From: Histidinibacterium lentulum
GTDB lineage: Bacteria; Pseudomonadota; Alphaproteobacteria; Rhodobacterales; Rhodobacteraceae
NCBI RefSeq assembly: GCF_003789055.1
Contig: NZ_ML119081.1
Location: 574,440-638,439, forward strand
DNA length: 64,000 bases
Direction of reading: 5' to 3'
In this document: positions 17,208 to 25,696 of the stretch, in pieces
How the letters are laid out: each line of letters begins with the position of its first letter
Numbering within the stretch: the first letter of the stretch is position 1
Program-made: the position numbers and the translations under genes
Notes under the pieces: model-generated
What the model was told of the DNA's origin: nothing
What the model saw: the letters and a program-made list of their open reading frames with translations, nothing else
Database searches by the model: none

Positions 17208-17852
17208 ATGACCATGACCTCACTCGACCCTGCCCTCCTGCGCCCGGCTCCGAGCCGACTGAGCGCGAAACGGTACATGGATATCGCCCTGAGTTCTCTG
17301 ATCCTTCTTGCGATCTGGCCGGTGATGCTCGCGATCGGTCTCGCGGTCGCCCTGACCTCTCGCGGCCCGGTCTTCTTCGTGCAGACCCGCGTCGGGCTGA
17401 ACGGGAAGACCTTCCGGATGATCAAGTTCCGCTCCATGTATCGCGACGCCGAGGCGCGTCGGGCGGAGATGCTGGCCCAGAGCGACCGCGAGGGCCTGTG
17501 TCTCAAGCTGCGCCAGGATCCCCGGATTACACCGGTGGGACGGGTGCTGCGGCGCTGGTCCCTCGACGAGCTGCCCCAGATCTTCAACGTCCTGAAGGGC
17601 GACATGTCGCTGGTCGGGCCGCGCCCCGCGCTGGTCGAGGAGGTCCGCGCCTACCCCGAGCACGCCCATCTGCGCCACCGGGTGCGTCCGGGGATCACCG
17701 GTCTCTGGCAGGTGTCCGGACGTGCCGATGTCAGCTTCGACGAGATGATCGGCCTCGATCTCGCCTATGTCCGCCGCGCCTCCGTGCGGACCGATATCTG
17801 GGTGATGCTGCGGACGGTCGGGGCGGTGCTCAGCGGCAAGGGCGCCTACTGA
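17208..17852 (+). CDS. Undecaprenyl-phosphate sugar phosphotransferase (ExoY-like priming enzyme)
   Basis: This 214-residue bacterial sugar transferase starts repeat-unit synthesis by moving a sugar-1-phosphate from a UDP-sugar to undecaprenyl phosphate. It has one membrane helix near 25-50 (IALSSLILLAIWPVMLAIGLAVAL). Then come the signature blocks FVQTRVGLNGKTFRMIKFRSM, GRVLRRWSLDELPQIFNVLKGDMSLVGPRPALVEE, and RPGITGLWQVSGRADVSFDEM. The length fits the short ExoY type rather than the long WbaP/WcaJ type. AAGGA stands 9 nt before the ATG at 17208; a second ATG at 17214 is possible. It closes the EPS cluster. Confidence 0.93.
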   Translation: MTMTSLDPALLRPAPSRLSAKRYMDIALSSLILLAIWPVMLAIGLAVALTSRGPVFFVQTRVGLNGKTFRMIKFRSMYRDAEARRAEMLAQSDREGLCLKLRQDPRITPVGRVLRRWSLDELPQIFNVLKGDMSLVGPRPALVEEVRAYPEHAHLRHRVRPGITGLWQVSGRADVSFDEMIGLDLAYVRRASVRTDIWVMLRTVGAVLSGKGAY

Positions 17853-17885
17853 ACCTTTGCGAATCGTCCCCTCCCACGTCAGGCG

Positions 17886-17901
17886 CGGGCGCAGGCGCCC
17901 G
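17886..17901 (+). terminator. GC hairpin after the EPS cluster
   Basis: CGGGCGC (17886-17892) can pair with GCGCCCG (17895-17901) with a tight loop, or one base pair less with a 4-nt loop. No T run follows, so termination would need Rho or help from other factors. Confidence 0.35.
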
Positions 17902-18083
17902 CCGGCCTCCCGCCAGAAAACGATTGCCGATCATCCGCCTGCCGCTCCGCTTCGGGCAGCTGGCGGCCCCTCGCCCCTGCCTGCGAGGCGCTTGAACATC
18001 AGAATTCAAGCAGTTGTTTTAAATATGCAAAGGTCCCGGATGCCGGTGTGTTTCCCGTCCCAGCAGACGCCCGAAAATCCTTC

Positions 18084-18129
18084 TTGACCGAACCGCTTCG
18101 CGGCGACTAGCCTTATGCAACCGTTTGCA
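18084..18129 (+). promoter_or_regulatory. Promoter with LacI-family operator upstream of the branched-chain-type ABC operon
   Basis: TTGACC (18084-18089) and TAGCCT (18108-18113) are separated by 18 nt. Directly after them lies TGCAACCGTTTGCA (18116-18129), which fits the LacI/GalR-family consensus TGnAAnCGnTTnCA at every fixed position. The palindrome would cover the expected transcription start, so a repressor bound there should block the promoter. No LacI-type gene adjoins this operon; the only one in the window is at 42049. Confidence 0.6.
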
Positions 18130-18338
18130 CATCTGATGAGGGAGGGCCGCACGGCGCCAGGCCGCAGCGATCTTGGCGGATCGGAGGTCCGAGGTGGCCG
18201 CGAACGCGTCCGGCCTCCCCCTCCCGTTGGTCCGGCAGAACAGCGGCCCGAACGAACCGATCCGATCCCGGAAGGAGGAGCCGGGACGGAACATCTGCCG
18301 GACGCGGAAAGCCGCGCCGGTTCGCTAGGGAGGAAAAC

Positions 18339-19607
18339 ATGACCATTCATAAGCTTCTTGCCGGAAGCGCCGTTGGCGCGATGATGGCAACCGGCGCCAT
18401 GGCGGAGATCGTCATCGGCGCCTCGCTGCCCCTGACGGGCGCCTTCTCGATCTCGGGCGCGAAACACGATCAGGGCTACCAGCTCTGCGTCGATCTGATC
18501 AACGAGCGCGGCGGCATCAACGGCGAGCCCGTGCGGCTGATCACGTCGGACAACCGCTCCGACCCCGCGACCGCCATCAACCAGTACGAGCGGTTCATCA
18601 ACGTCGACCAGGTCGACGCCGTCTTCGGCACCTTCTCGTCGCGGCTGACCTTCCCGGTCGCCAACATCCTCGCGCGGAACGGATATGTGCACCCCGCCCC
18701 CGCCGGCGGCGCGCTGCGCATCTATACGCAAGGCCACCAGAACCTCTTCTACTTCCAGCCCAACGCGGCCGAATACATCGGCTCCTCGGTCACCGACATG
18801 ATCCAGGAACTGATCGCCGAGGAGGACCGTCCGACCACCGCCGCCGTGGTCGTGGCCGACGACTTCTTCGCCAACGCCGTCGAGGCAGGCCTGCTGGGGC
18901 TTCAGGTCATCGACCCCGCCGACGGGTCGGTGGTCGAGGACATGGCCCCCGGCTATCTCGCCGAGGCGGGGATCGAGGTGGTTTATACCGAGAAATGGCC
19001 CGAGGAAGGCTTCAACGACTGGCTCAACCTCGCCAACTCGGTGAAGCGCTCGGGCGCCGAGCTGATCATCGCGCTGACCGCCTCCGCCGAGGAGGCCGTG
19101 CAGGTGACCCGCGCGCTGCAGACCGTGCGCGCCGAGCCCAAGATGGTCTATTACAGCCAGGGCACCCAGGCCGAATTCCTCGAGGGCACCAACGACGCCT
19201 CCGAGGCGATCCTCGTGCACACCTCCTGGCACGCGGCGGCCCCCTACGAGGGCGTCCTGGGCGGGCAGCCCTTCTCCAACGCCGATTTCGTGGAACTCTA
19301 TCAGGAACGCTACGGCGACTTCCCGGACGAGGACGCCGCGATCCCCTTCGCGGTCTGCCAGGGCATCGAGCAGGCGATCATCGGCGCGGGCTCCACAGAC
19401 AACGCCGCCATGGGCGAATGGCTCTATGCGCGCACGAACGAGGACCCGGTGCGCACCATCCTCGGCCGCTTCGCCTGGGACGAGCGCGGGCTTCCCGTCG
19501 ACAAGCCCTTCCTGATGGCCCAGTGGAACGGCGGCGAGCTGCAGTTCGTGTTCCCGACGGACGAATTCGAGACCTCGCCCCTCAACCATCCCAAGGACGG
19601 CTTCTGA
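18339..19607 (+). CDS. ABC transporter substrate-binding protein, branched-chain amino acid (LivJ) family
   Basis: This 422-residue periplasmic protein has a signal peptide (MTIHKLLAGSAVGAMMATGAMA) and then the type-1 binding-protein start IVIGASLPLTGAFSISGAKHDQGYQLCVDLINERGGING. Further family marks are VFGTFSSRLTFPVANI, a hinge region with VVVADDFFANAV, and KRSGAELIIALT. AGGGAGGAAAAC gives a strong ribosome site before the ATG. It begins a five-gene importer operon. The protein resembles the amide/branched-chain binding group, but specificity cannot be inferred from sequence alone. A strong hairpin follows its stop. Confidence 0.9.
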   Translation: MTIHKLLAGSAVGAMMATGAMAEIVIGASLPLTGAFSISGAKHDQGYQLCVDLINERGGINGEPVRLITSDNRSDPATAINQYERFINVDQVDAVFGTFSSRLTFPVANILARNGYVHPAPAGGALRIYTQGHQNLFYFQPNAAEYIGSSVTDMIQELIAEEDRPTTAAVVVADDFFANAVEAGLLGLQVIDPADGSVVEDMAPGYLAEAGIEVVYTEKWPEEGFNDWLNLANSVKRSGAELIIALTASAEEAVQVTRALQTVRAEPKMVYYSQGTQAEFLEGTNDASEAILVHTSWHAAAPYEGVLGGQPFSNADFVELYQERYGDFPDEDAAIPFAVCQGIEQAIIGAGSTDNAAMGEWLYARTNEDPVRTILGRFAWDERGLPVDKPFLMAQWNGGELQFVFPTDEFETSPLNHPKDGF

Positions 19608-19615
19608 GCCTGCCA

Positions 19616-19643
19616 GAGCCCGGGCCCAGGGCGGCCCGGGCTC
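19616..19643 (+). other. Strong intercistronic hairpin behind the binding-protein gene
   Basis: GAGCCCGGGCC (19616-19626) pairs without mismatch with GGCCCGGGCTC (19633-19643) across a 6-nt loop. It starts 9 nt after the stop codon and has no T run. Such structures commonly protect the upstream binding-protein message and lower downstream expression (inference). Confidence 0.7.
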
Positions 19644-19664
19644 CCCAACCGGGGGAGACCCTCC

Positions 19665-20408
19665 ATGCTTGAAGTCAAAGGACTGTCGAAGCATTTCGGC
19701 GGCATCCGCGCCGTCGACAATTGCAGCTTCAGCGCCGAGAAGGGCCGGATCACCGCGCTGATCGGCCCCAACGGCGCGGGCAAGACGACCGCGTTCAACT
19801 GCATCAGCCGCACGATGACGCCGACCGCTGGCGAGGTCTGGCTCGACGGCGAGCGCATCGACCACCTGCGCCCGCACAGGATCACCGCCAAGGGCCTCAG
19901 CCGCACCTTCCAGATCAGCCGCAACCTTGCGGACATGACTGTGCTGGAAAACGTGATCTGCCAGTCGAAGATCAGCGGATGGCGCGACCTCTTCAAGCCC
20001 GCCATGAGCCCGTCGGAGATCGACAAGGCCATGGCCATCCTCGATTTTCTCGGCATCACCCGGATCGCCCACGAGGACGGGTCGAACCTCAGCTACGGCC
20101 AGAAGAAGCTGATGGACCTCGCCGCGCTCCTGATGAGCGATCCCAAGATCATCCTGCTCGACGAGCCGGCGGGCGGGGTGAACCCCACCCTGCTCGAAGA
20201 GATCGTCGGCCATATCCGCGCGCTCAACGACAAGGGCATGACCGTGCTGATCGTGGAGCACAACATGGAGCTGATCATGCGCCTGTCGCACCGCGTCGTC
20301 GTCATGGCCCAGGGCACCGTCATCGCCGACGGCACACCCGAGGAGGTGCAGAAGAACCCCGCCGTGCTCGAGGCCTATCTCGGCGGCGCGCTGGAGGACG
20401 CGGCATGA
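19665..20408 (+). CDS. livG: ABC transporter ATP-binding protein, LivG-like
   Basis: This 247-residue cytosolic ATPase of the branched-chain amino acid (HAAT) transporter family has Walker A GPNGAGKTT near residue 35. It also has LSRTFQISRNLADMTVLENV, the ABC signature LSYGQKKLMDLA, Walker B IILLDEPAGGVNP with switch His in VEHNMEL, and a C-terminal tail EVQKNPAVLEAYLG typical of LivG. The start ATG follows a GGGGGAG ribosome site. It overlaps LivF by 4 nt (ATGA). It powers import together with LivF and the two permeases downstream. Confidence 0.92.
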   Translation: MLEVKGLSKHFGGIRAVDNCSFSAEKGRITALIGPNGAGKTTAFNCISRTMTPTAGEVWLDGERIDHLRPHRITAKGLSRTFQISRNLADMTVLENVICQSKISGWRDLFKPAMSPSEIDKAMAILDFLGITRIAHEDGSNLSYGQKKLMDLAALLMSDPKIILLDEPAGGVNPTLLEEIVGHIRALNDKGMTVLIVEHNMELIMRLSHRVVVMAQGTVIADGTPEEVQKNPAVLEAYLGGALEDAA

Positions 20409-21130
20409 GCCTGCTGACGGTCAAGAACGTCGTCGCGGGCTATGGCGACGGCCCCGCCATCCTCAACGGCGCCTCCGTGGACGTGCAGCCCGGCAAGGTG
20501 CATTGCATCATCGGCCCCAACGGCGCCGGCAAGTCGACCCTGCTGAAGGCGATCTGCGGGATGCTGAAGATCCGTTCGGGCGAGGTGACCTTCAAGGGCG
20601 AGAGCCTGAAGGGCCTGCGCCCCGACCAGGTCCTGCGCAAAGGCATCTGTTTCGTGCCCCAGGAGCGGGCGCTCTTTCCAAAGATGACCGTCCGCGAGAA
20701 CCTGCGGATGGGCGGCTTCTCGATGACCGACAAGCGCCTGCTGGAAAAGCGGATCGACGAGATCGAGGAGCGCTTTCCGATTCTCAAGGAACGCCGCGAC
20801 CAGCATGCGGGCACCATGTCGGGCGGCCAGCAGCAGACGCTGTCCATGGCCCGCACGATGATCCTGCGGCCCGAGATCGTGATGCTGGACGAGCCGTCGC
20901 TGGGCCTTGCGCCGAAGATCGTGCAGGAAATCTTCGACATCATCCGGGTGATGGCCGCGGACGGCATCACCATCCTGATCGTGGAACAGAACGCCCTCAT
21001 GGGCCTCCGGTGCGCCGACTGGGGCGTCGTGCTCGACCTTGGCCGCACCCTGTTCGAGGGGCCGGCCGAGGAAGTGCTCGCCGATCCGCGCATCCGCGAG
21101 GCCTATCTGGGCGCGAAAAAGGCGGCATGA
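20405..21130 (+). CDS. livF: ABC transporter ATP-binding protein, LivF-like
   Basis: This 241-residue second ATPase of the importer has Walker A IGPNGAGKSTLLKAI, FVPQERALFPKMTVRENLRMG (the LivF-type Q-loop region), and the slightly altered signature MSGGQQQTLSMARTMI. Walker B is VMLDEPSLGLAPK, then VEQNA. It begins inside the last codons of livG (ATGA) and is followed 1 nt later by the first permease gene. The second reading frame open across both ATPase genes is a high-GC artefact; the ATG at 20405 is the only start that gives a whole ABC domain. Confidence 0.92.
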   Translation: MSLLTVKNVVAGYGDGPAILNGASVDVQPGKVHCIIGPNGAGKSTLLKAICGMLKIRSGEVTFKGESLKGLRPDQVLRKGICFVPQERALFPKMTVRENLRMGGFSMTDKRLLEKRIDEIEERFPILKERRDQHAGTMSGGQQQTLSMARTMILRPEIVMLDEPSLGLAPKIVQEIFDIIRVMAADGITILIVEQNALMGLRCADWGVVLDLGRTLFEGPAEEVLADPRIREAYLGAKKAA

Positions 21131-21131
21131 C

Positions 21132-22010
21132 ATGGCGGACATCCTTCAGATCCTGATCCTCGGCCTCGCCCTGGGCGGCGTCTACGCGCTCATGGGCGCG
21201 GGGCTGAGCCTCGTCTTCGGCGTCATGCGCATCGTGAACCTCGCGCATCCCTCGCTGATCATGATGGGCGCCTATGTCGCGTTCTGGGGCTTCCGCCTCT
21301 ACGGCATCGACCCGATCGTAATGCTGCCGGTGGCCATGGTCATTCTCGCGGCCACGGGTGTCCTGCTCTACAAGCTCGTGTTCGAGCGCGAGGCCAAATC
21401 GGCCAAGTATTCGGAGATGACCGTGCTTCTGACCTTCGCCTTCGCGATGGTCTTCGAGGGGGCGCTGGCCACCGCCTTCACCAACACCCAGCGCGTGACC
21501 ACGCCGGACTACGCGGTTGATGCCATCTTCATCGGCAATGTCTTCATCCCGCTCGGGCAGCTCTATGCCGGGATCGTCAGCCTCGTGCTGATCGGGGCGC
21601 TGGCGCTTTACCTCAAGTACTCCCGCTTCGGCTATGCGATCCGGGCCACCACCCAGAACCGCGAGGCGGCGGAGCTTCTGGGCGTCAACGTCAATTTCGT
21701 GGGCCTCGTCAGCTTCGCCATCGGTCTTGCGCTCGCCGGCGCGGCGGGGGCGCTGGTGTCCTTCGTCTTCTCGTTCTTCCCCTCGAAGCACTGGGAATGG
21801 ATCGCGATCCTGATGAGCCTCGTCGTCCTCGGCGGCATGGGCTCGATCCTCGGTACCGTCGTTGCGGCCTACATCCTCTCGGTCGTGGCCGCCTTCGTCG
21901 GCTTCTTCTTCGGCGCGACGCTCTCCACACTCACCTTCTTCGTCGCGCTCTTCGTCGTCCTGCTGGTGAGGCCGCAGGGTCTCTTTGGCGAAAAACCGGA
22001 GCTCGCTTGA
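21132..22010 (+). CDS. livH: ABC transporter permease, LivH-like
   Basis: This 292-residue inner-membrane permease of the branched-chain type has about eight helices. It starts ADILQILILGLALGGVYALMGAGLSLVFGVMRIVNLAHPSL, with the usual LivH motif GxNxAHGxxxMxG in the form NLAHPSLIMMGAY. Other marks are YSRFGYAIRATTQNREAAELLGVN (the ATPase-contact loop) and MSLVVLGGMGSILGTVVAA. The start is the ATG at 21132. Its stop overlaps the next start (TGATG), a sign of coupled translation with LivM. Confidence 0.9.
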   Translation: MADILQILILGLALGGVYALMGAGLSLVFGVMRIVNLAHPSLIMMGAYVAFWGFRLYGIDPIVMLPVAMVILAATGVLLYKLVFEREAKSAKYSEMTVLLTFAFAMVFEGALATAFTNTQRVTTPDYAVDAIFIGNVFIPLGQLYAGIVSLVLIGALALYLKYSRFGYAIRATTQNREAAELLGVNVNFVGLVSFAIGLALAGAAGALVSFVFSFFPSKHWEWIAILMSLVVLGGMGSILGTVVAAYILSVVAAFVGFFFGATLSTLTFFVALFVVLLVRPQGLFGEKPELA

Positions 22011-23047
22011 TGTCCAGCTACGACACCGTCGATCAGATCGTTGCCGCCCGGAAGGCCTACAACGAAACGCTGGCGCAGGCCGCGGACCGAACCCGCGTGA
22101 CCTGGCTGCCCGTCCTGCTTCTCGTGATTCTGGCGCTGTTCCCGCTGATGCAGTTCGTGGGCAACTACAACTATCCCATCCACCTCGTGCTCTACACGCT
22201 GATGTACGTCACGATGGCCTCCGGCTGGAACATCCTCGGCGGGTTCACCGGCTACATCTCGCTCGGGCACAGCGTGTTCTTCGCGGTGGGCGGCTATTTC
22301 GCGGGCATGATCCTCGCCCGCTACGGCGTCTCCACGATCATCATGGCGCCGGTCGCGGGCCTCGTCGCGGGCCTGCTGGGCTACATGATCGGCCTGATCA
22401 CCCTGCGGGTGCGGGGGCCGTCCTTCATCATCTCGTCGCTGGCGCTGGTGATGATCTGCCGCATCCTCTTCGAGAAATGGCAGTTCGTGGGCGGCGCGGC
22501 GGGCCTGTCCCTGCCCATCAACGACCTCCCCGTGCAATGGGCGAAGTTGCCCTATTACTACGCCTTCCTCGTGATGGCGGCCTTCGGGGTCTGGGTGGCC
22601 TACCGCGTCAAGCATTCGAAGTTCGGGCTGGGGCTGCGCGCCATCTCCAAGGATGAGATCAAGGCCGAAAGCGCGGGCATCGACACGCGGTTCTACAAGG
22701 TGCTGGCCTTCGCGATCTCGGCCTTCATGTTCGGCATGGCGGGCGCGGTCTGGGGCGAATACCTGACCTATGTGCGGCCCAACATCTTCGTGCACATCCT
22801 CTACTTCTCGGTCTGGCCCGCGCTGATGTGCATTCTCGGCGGCAAGGGCACCATCGCGGGGCCGGTGGTGGGCGCGGTGCTGATCGTGGCCTTCAACGAG
22901 TTCTTCGTGGCCACGCTGGGCGCCTCGGCGATCAACATCCTTGCCACGGGCCTGATCATGGCGCTTACGCTGATGTTCTTCCCGCTGGGGCTGATCGGCA
23001 CGCTGGCGCGCTACCGCAAGCTGCCCCGCGCGCTGAACTGGGACTGA
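22010..23047 (+). CDS. livM: ABC transporter permease, LivM-like
   Basis: This 345-residue permease has about ten helices and a roughly 40-residue cytosolic N-terminal tail before the first one (TWLPVLLLVILALFPLMQF). Family marks are YTLMYVTMASGWNILGGFTGYISLGHSVFFAVGGY, HSKFGLGLRAISKDEIKAESAGIDTRFYKVLAF for ATPase contact, and CILGGKGTIAGPVVGAVLI. It ends the importer operon and pairs with LivH to form the channel. A strong GC hairpin follows within 10 nt. Confidence 0.9.
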   Translation: MSSYDTVDQIVAARKAYNETLAQAADRTRVTWLPVLLLVILALFPLMQFVGNYNYPIHLVLYTLMYVTMASGWNILGGFTGYISLGHSVFFAVGGYFAGMILARYGVSTIIMAPVAGLVAGLLGYMIGLITLRVRGPSFIISSLALVMICRILFEKWQFVGGAAGLSLPINDLPVQWAKLPYYYAFLVMAAFGVWVAYRVKHSKFGLGLRAISKDEIKAESAGIDTRFYKVLAFAISAFMFGMAGAVWGEYLTYVRPNIFVHILYFSVWPALMCILGGKGTIAGPVVGAVLIVAFNEFFVATLGASAINILATGLIMALTLMFFPLGLIGTLARYRKLPRALNWD

Positions 23048-23053
23048 CGGCCG

Positions 23054-23084
23054 CCTCCCGTGCGGGGCGACCCGCGCGGGGAGG
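23054..23084 (+). terminator. GC-rich hairpin after livM
   Basis: CCTCCCGTGCGGG (23054-23066) pairs with CCCGCGCGGGGAGG (23071-23084) with one mismatch or bulge and a 4-nt loop. No U tract follows, so it is either a Rho-aided end or a message-end stabiliser. The rest of the 290-nt gap to the SulP gene shows no gene. Confidence 0.5.
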
Positions 23085-23337
23085 TCCCGGACCATGCGAG
23101 ACATGTCAAGGTCCCCGCGCCCGTGGGAAAAGCGCATCCCCGGGAACACGGTCCGTCCGTCTGCGCCAGTGCCCGGTTGCGCTCCCCGCCGCGAGCGCCT
23201 ATGCGGCATCGCAGCGAACCTGGACCCGGGCCTGACCCCGGGTGGCTCTTCCGGCCGCCGATCCGCCGGACAACCAAGACAAGCGCGCCTCGCGCGCCGG
23301 CCGCACAAGACGGCCCTCCGGTATCGGAACGAACCGC

Positions 23338-24828
23338 ATGATTTCATTCGACGCCTATCGCGCGCAATGGCTGGGCAATATCCGCGCCGACCTTCTGGCC
23401 GGCCTCGTCGTAGCCCTCGCCCTCATCCCCGAGGCCATCGCTTTTTCCATTATCGCGGGCGTCGACCCCAAGGTCGGGCTCTACGCCAGCTTCTCCATCG
23501 CCGTGATCACCGCCATCGCGGGCGGGCGGCCCGGCATGATCTCGGCGGCCACCGCCGCGACCGCGGTGCTGATGGTCACGCTGGTGCGCGATCACGGGCT
23601 GGAGTACCTGCTCGCCGCCACCGTCCTCGCCGGTCTTCTGCAAATCGGCGCAGGGCTGCTGAGGCTCGGTTTCGTCATGCGTTACGTCTCGAAATCGGTG
23701 ATGACCGGCTTCGTCAACGCGCTCGCGATCCTGATCTTCATGGCGCAGCTTCCCGAACTCGACCCGCGCGAGGTGACCTGGATCACCTATGTGCTCGTGG
23801 CGGCCGGTCTCGCCATCATCTACCTTTTCCCGATGCTCACGAAGGCCGTGCCCTCGCCCCTCGTGACGATCATCGTCCTGACGGCGCTGACGTTCGCCCT
23901 GGGCCTCGACGTCCGGACCGTGGGCGACATGGGCGCCCTGCCCGACACGCTGCCGGTGTTCCTTCTGCCGGACATCCCGTTCAACCTTGAAACACTTCAG
24001 ATCATCTTCCCCTATGCGGTCGCCGTGGCCGTGGTGGGCCTCCTCGAAAGCCTGATGACGCAGAACATCGTGGACGACCTCACCGACACGAAATCGAACC
24101 GGAACCAGGAGTGCGTGGGCCAGGGCCTTGCCAACACCGCCACCGGGTTCATTGGCGGCATGGCGGGCTGCGCCATGATCGGCCAGTCGATCATCAACGT
24201 GAAATCGGGCGGGCGGGGGCGGCTGTCGTGCTTCGTCGCGGGGGTGTTCCTGCTGATCCTCGTGGTGGGGCTCGGCGATCTCGTCAGCATCATCCCGATG
24301 CCTGCCCTCGTGGCCATCATGATCATGGTCTCCATCGGCACCTTCTCCTGGTCCTCGATCCGGAACCTGCGCCTGCACCCCCGCTCCTCGTCGGTGGTGA
24401 TGCTCGCGACCGTTGCCACGGTGGTCTACACCCACAACCTCGCCATCGGGGTGCTGGTGGGCGTGCTGCTGTCGGGCATCTTCTTTGCCGGCAAGATCGC
24501 GCAGCTCTTCGCCGTCCGGACCGAGGTCAGCCCCGACGGGCGCGTGCGCACCTACCATGTCGAGGGTCAGCTCTTCTACGGATCGGTGGAGGATTTCATG
24601 AACGCCTTCGACTTCCGCGAGGCGCCGGAGCGCGTGGTCATCGACGTCAGCCGCGCGCATATCTGGGACATCAGTTCCGTGCAGGCGCTCGATATGGCGA
24701 TCCTGAAGTTCCGGCGCGACGGTGCGGAGGTCGAGGTCGTGGGCATGAACGACGCCACCGAAACCCTGGTCGACCGGCTTGCCATCCATGACAAGCCCGG
24801 CGCCATGGACACGCTGATGGAGCACTGA
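23338..24828 (+). CDS. SulP family inorganic anion transporter with STAS domain
   Basis: This 496-residue membrane protein starts [52 protein letters not shown], the standard SulP entry. It continues with the conserved [32 protein letters not shown] block and ends in a STAS domain (about 395-495, with [22 protein letters not shown]). SulP proteins carry sulfate, bicarbonate or other anions by proton or sodium coupling. The ATG at 23338 was chosen because it begins the domain; an upstream start would add a low-complexity Arg/Pro tail. The stress-protein gene follows after 4 nt, so the two form an operon. Confidence 0.9.
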   Translation: MISFDAYRAQWLGNIRADLLAGLVVALALIPEAIAFSIIAGVDPKVGLYASFSIAVITAIAGGRPGMISAATAATAVLMVTLVRDHGLEYLLAATVLAGLLQIGAGLLRLGFVMRYVSKSVMTGFVNALAILIFMAQLPELDPREVTWITYVLVAAGLAIIYLFPMLTKAVPSPLVTIIVLTALTFALGLDVRTVGDMGALPDTLPVFLLPDIPFNLETLQIIFPYAVAVAVVGLLESLMTQNIVDDLTDTKSNRNQECVGQGLANTATGFIGGMAGCAMIGQSIINVKSGGRGRLSCFVAGVFLLILVVGLGDLVSIIPMPALVAIMIMVSIGTFSWSSIRNLRLHPRSSSVVMLATVATVVYTHNLAIGVLVGVLLSGIFFAGKIAQLFAVRTEVSPDGRVRTYHVEGQLFYGSVEDFMNAFDFREAPERVVIDVSRAHIWDISSVQALDMAILKFRRDGAEVEVVGMNDATETLVDRLAIHDKPGAMDTLMEH

Positions 24829-24832
24829 AGCA

Positions 24833-25693
24833 ATGGCCATGACCGACAAGATCATCGCGCTGATCGACGGCTCGATCTATTCCGAGAGCGTCTGCCACCA
24901 CGCTGCCTGGATCTCCGAGCGCACCGCCATGCCGGTAGAGCTGATCCACGTCCTCGGCCGCCGCGAGGCGCCCGCCTCGACGGATCTTTCGGGCTCCATC
25001 CGCCTCGGCGCGCGGACACGCCTGATGGAGGAACTGGCCGAACTCGACGCCCAGCGCGCCAAGCTGGCGAGCCACCGCGGACGCGCCATCCTGGAGGATG
25101 CCCGCGCCATCGTGGACCGGGACGGTGTCACCGACATCACCACCCGCCTGCGCCACGGCGACATCGTGGAGGCCATCGGCGAGATCGAGGCCGACGCCGG
25201 CCTCATCGTCATCGGCAAGCGCGGCGAGGCGGCGGATTTCGCGAAGGCGCACCTGGGCTCGAACCTCGAACGCATCGTGCGCGCGGCGCACCGCCCGGTC
25301 TTCGTCGCCTCCCGCGCCTTCAAGCCCGTCGAGACGGTGCTCGTCGCCTATGACGGCGGACGCTCGGCCATGAAGGCGGTGGACCATATCGCGAGGAGCC
25401 GGCTCTTTGCCGGACTTGCGGTCACGGTCGTCACGGTGGGCGCGGAGACAGAGCAGACGAAGAAGGGCCTCGCGGACGCCGAGGCGCTGCTGAAAGCCGC
25501 CGGGATCGAGGCCCGCACCCGGATCGTGTCGGGCCAGCCCGAGACCGAACTCGGCAAGATGGTGGACGACGAGGGCTTCGGCATGGTGGTCATGGGCGCC
25601 TATGGCCACAGCCGCATCCGCAGCCTCGTCATCGGCTCGACCACCACCGAGATGGTCCGCTCGTGCAAGGTGCCCGTGGTGCTGATGCGATGA
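24833..25693 (+). CDS. Tandem universal stress protein (UspA family)
   Basis: This 286-residue cytosolic protein has two Usp domains. The first (about 5-150) starts IIALIDGSIYSESVCHHAAW and holds LIVIGKRG. The second (about 160-285) starts ETVLVAYDGGRSAMKAVDHI and ends with the ATP-binding-type pattern VVMGAYGHSRIRSLVIGSTTTEMVRSCKVPVVLMR. The second domain keeps the G-2x-G-9x-G-S/T motif of ATP-binding Usp proteins, while the first is more diverged. It is co-transcribed with the SulP gene and may sense energy state for it (inference). It ends only 3 nt from the convergent acr3 stop. Confidence 0.88.
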   Translation: MAMTDKIIALIDGSIYSESVCHHAAWISERTAMPVELIHVLGRREAPASTDLSGSIRLGARTRLMEELAELDAQRAKLASHRGRAILEDARAIVDRDGVTDITTRLRHGDIVEAIGEIEADAGLIVIGKRGEAADFAKAHLGSNLERIVRAAHRPVFVASRAFKPVETVLVAYDGGRSAMKAVDHIARSRLFAGLAVTVVTVGAETEQTKKGLADAEALLKAAGIEARTRIVSGQPETELGKMVDDEGFGMVVMGAYGHSRIRSLVIGSTTTEMVRSCKVPVVLMR

Positions 25694-25696
25694 GGC

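Larger units (their letters stand above)
17853..18338. other. 486-nt intergenic region between EPS cluster and ABC importer
   Basis: No credible gene was seen here. It holds a GC hairpin (17886-17901), an AT-rich patch near 18000-18030, a promoter-like pair with a LacI-family palindrome (18084-18129), and the leader of the importer. The leader is about 200 nt long if transcription starts near 18120. I saw no recognised riboswitch core in it. Confidence 0.6.

Noticed and set aside
18115..18342. A 75-codon open frame in the leader of the ABC importer
   Set aside because: No ribosome site, start inside the LacI-like palindrome, and Arg/Pro/Gly-rich product; the region reads better as promoter and leader.
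23048..23337. Possible riboswitch before the SulP gene
   Set aside because: Only a GC hairpin near the livM end was seen, with no conserved riboswitch core.
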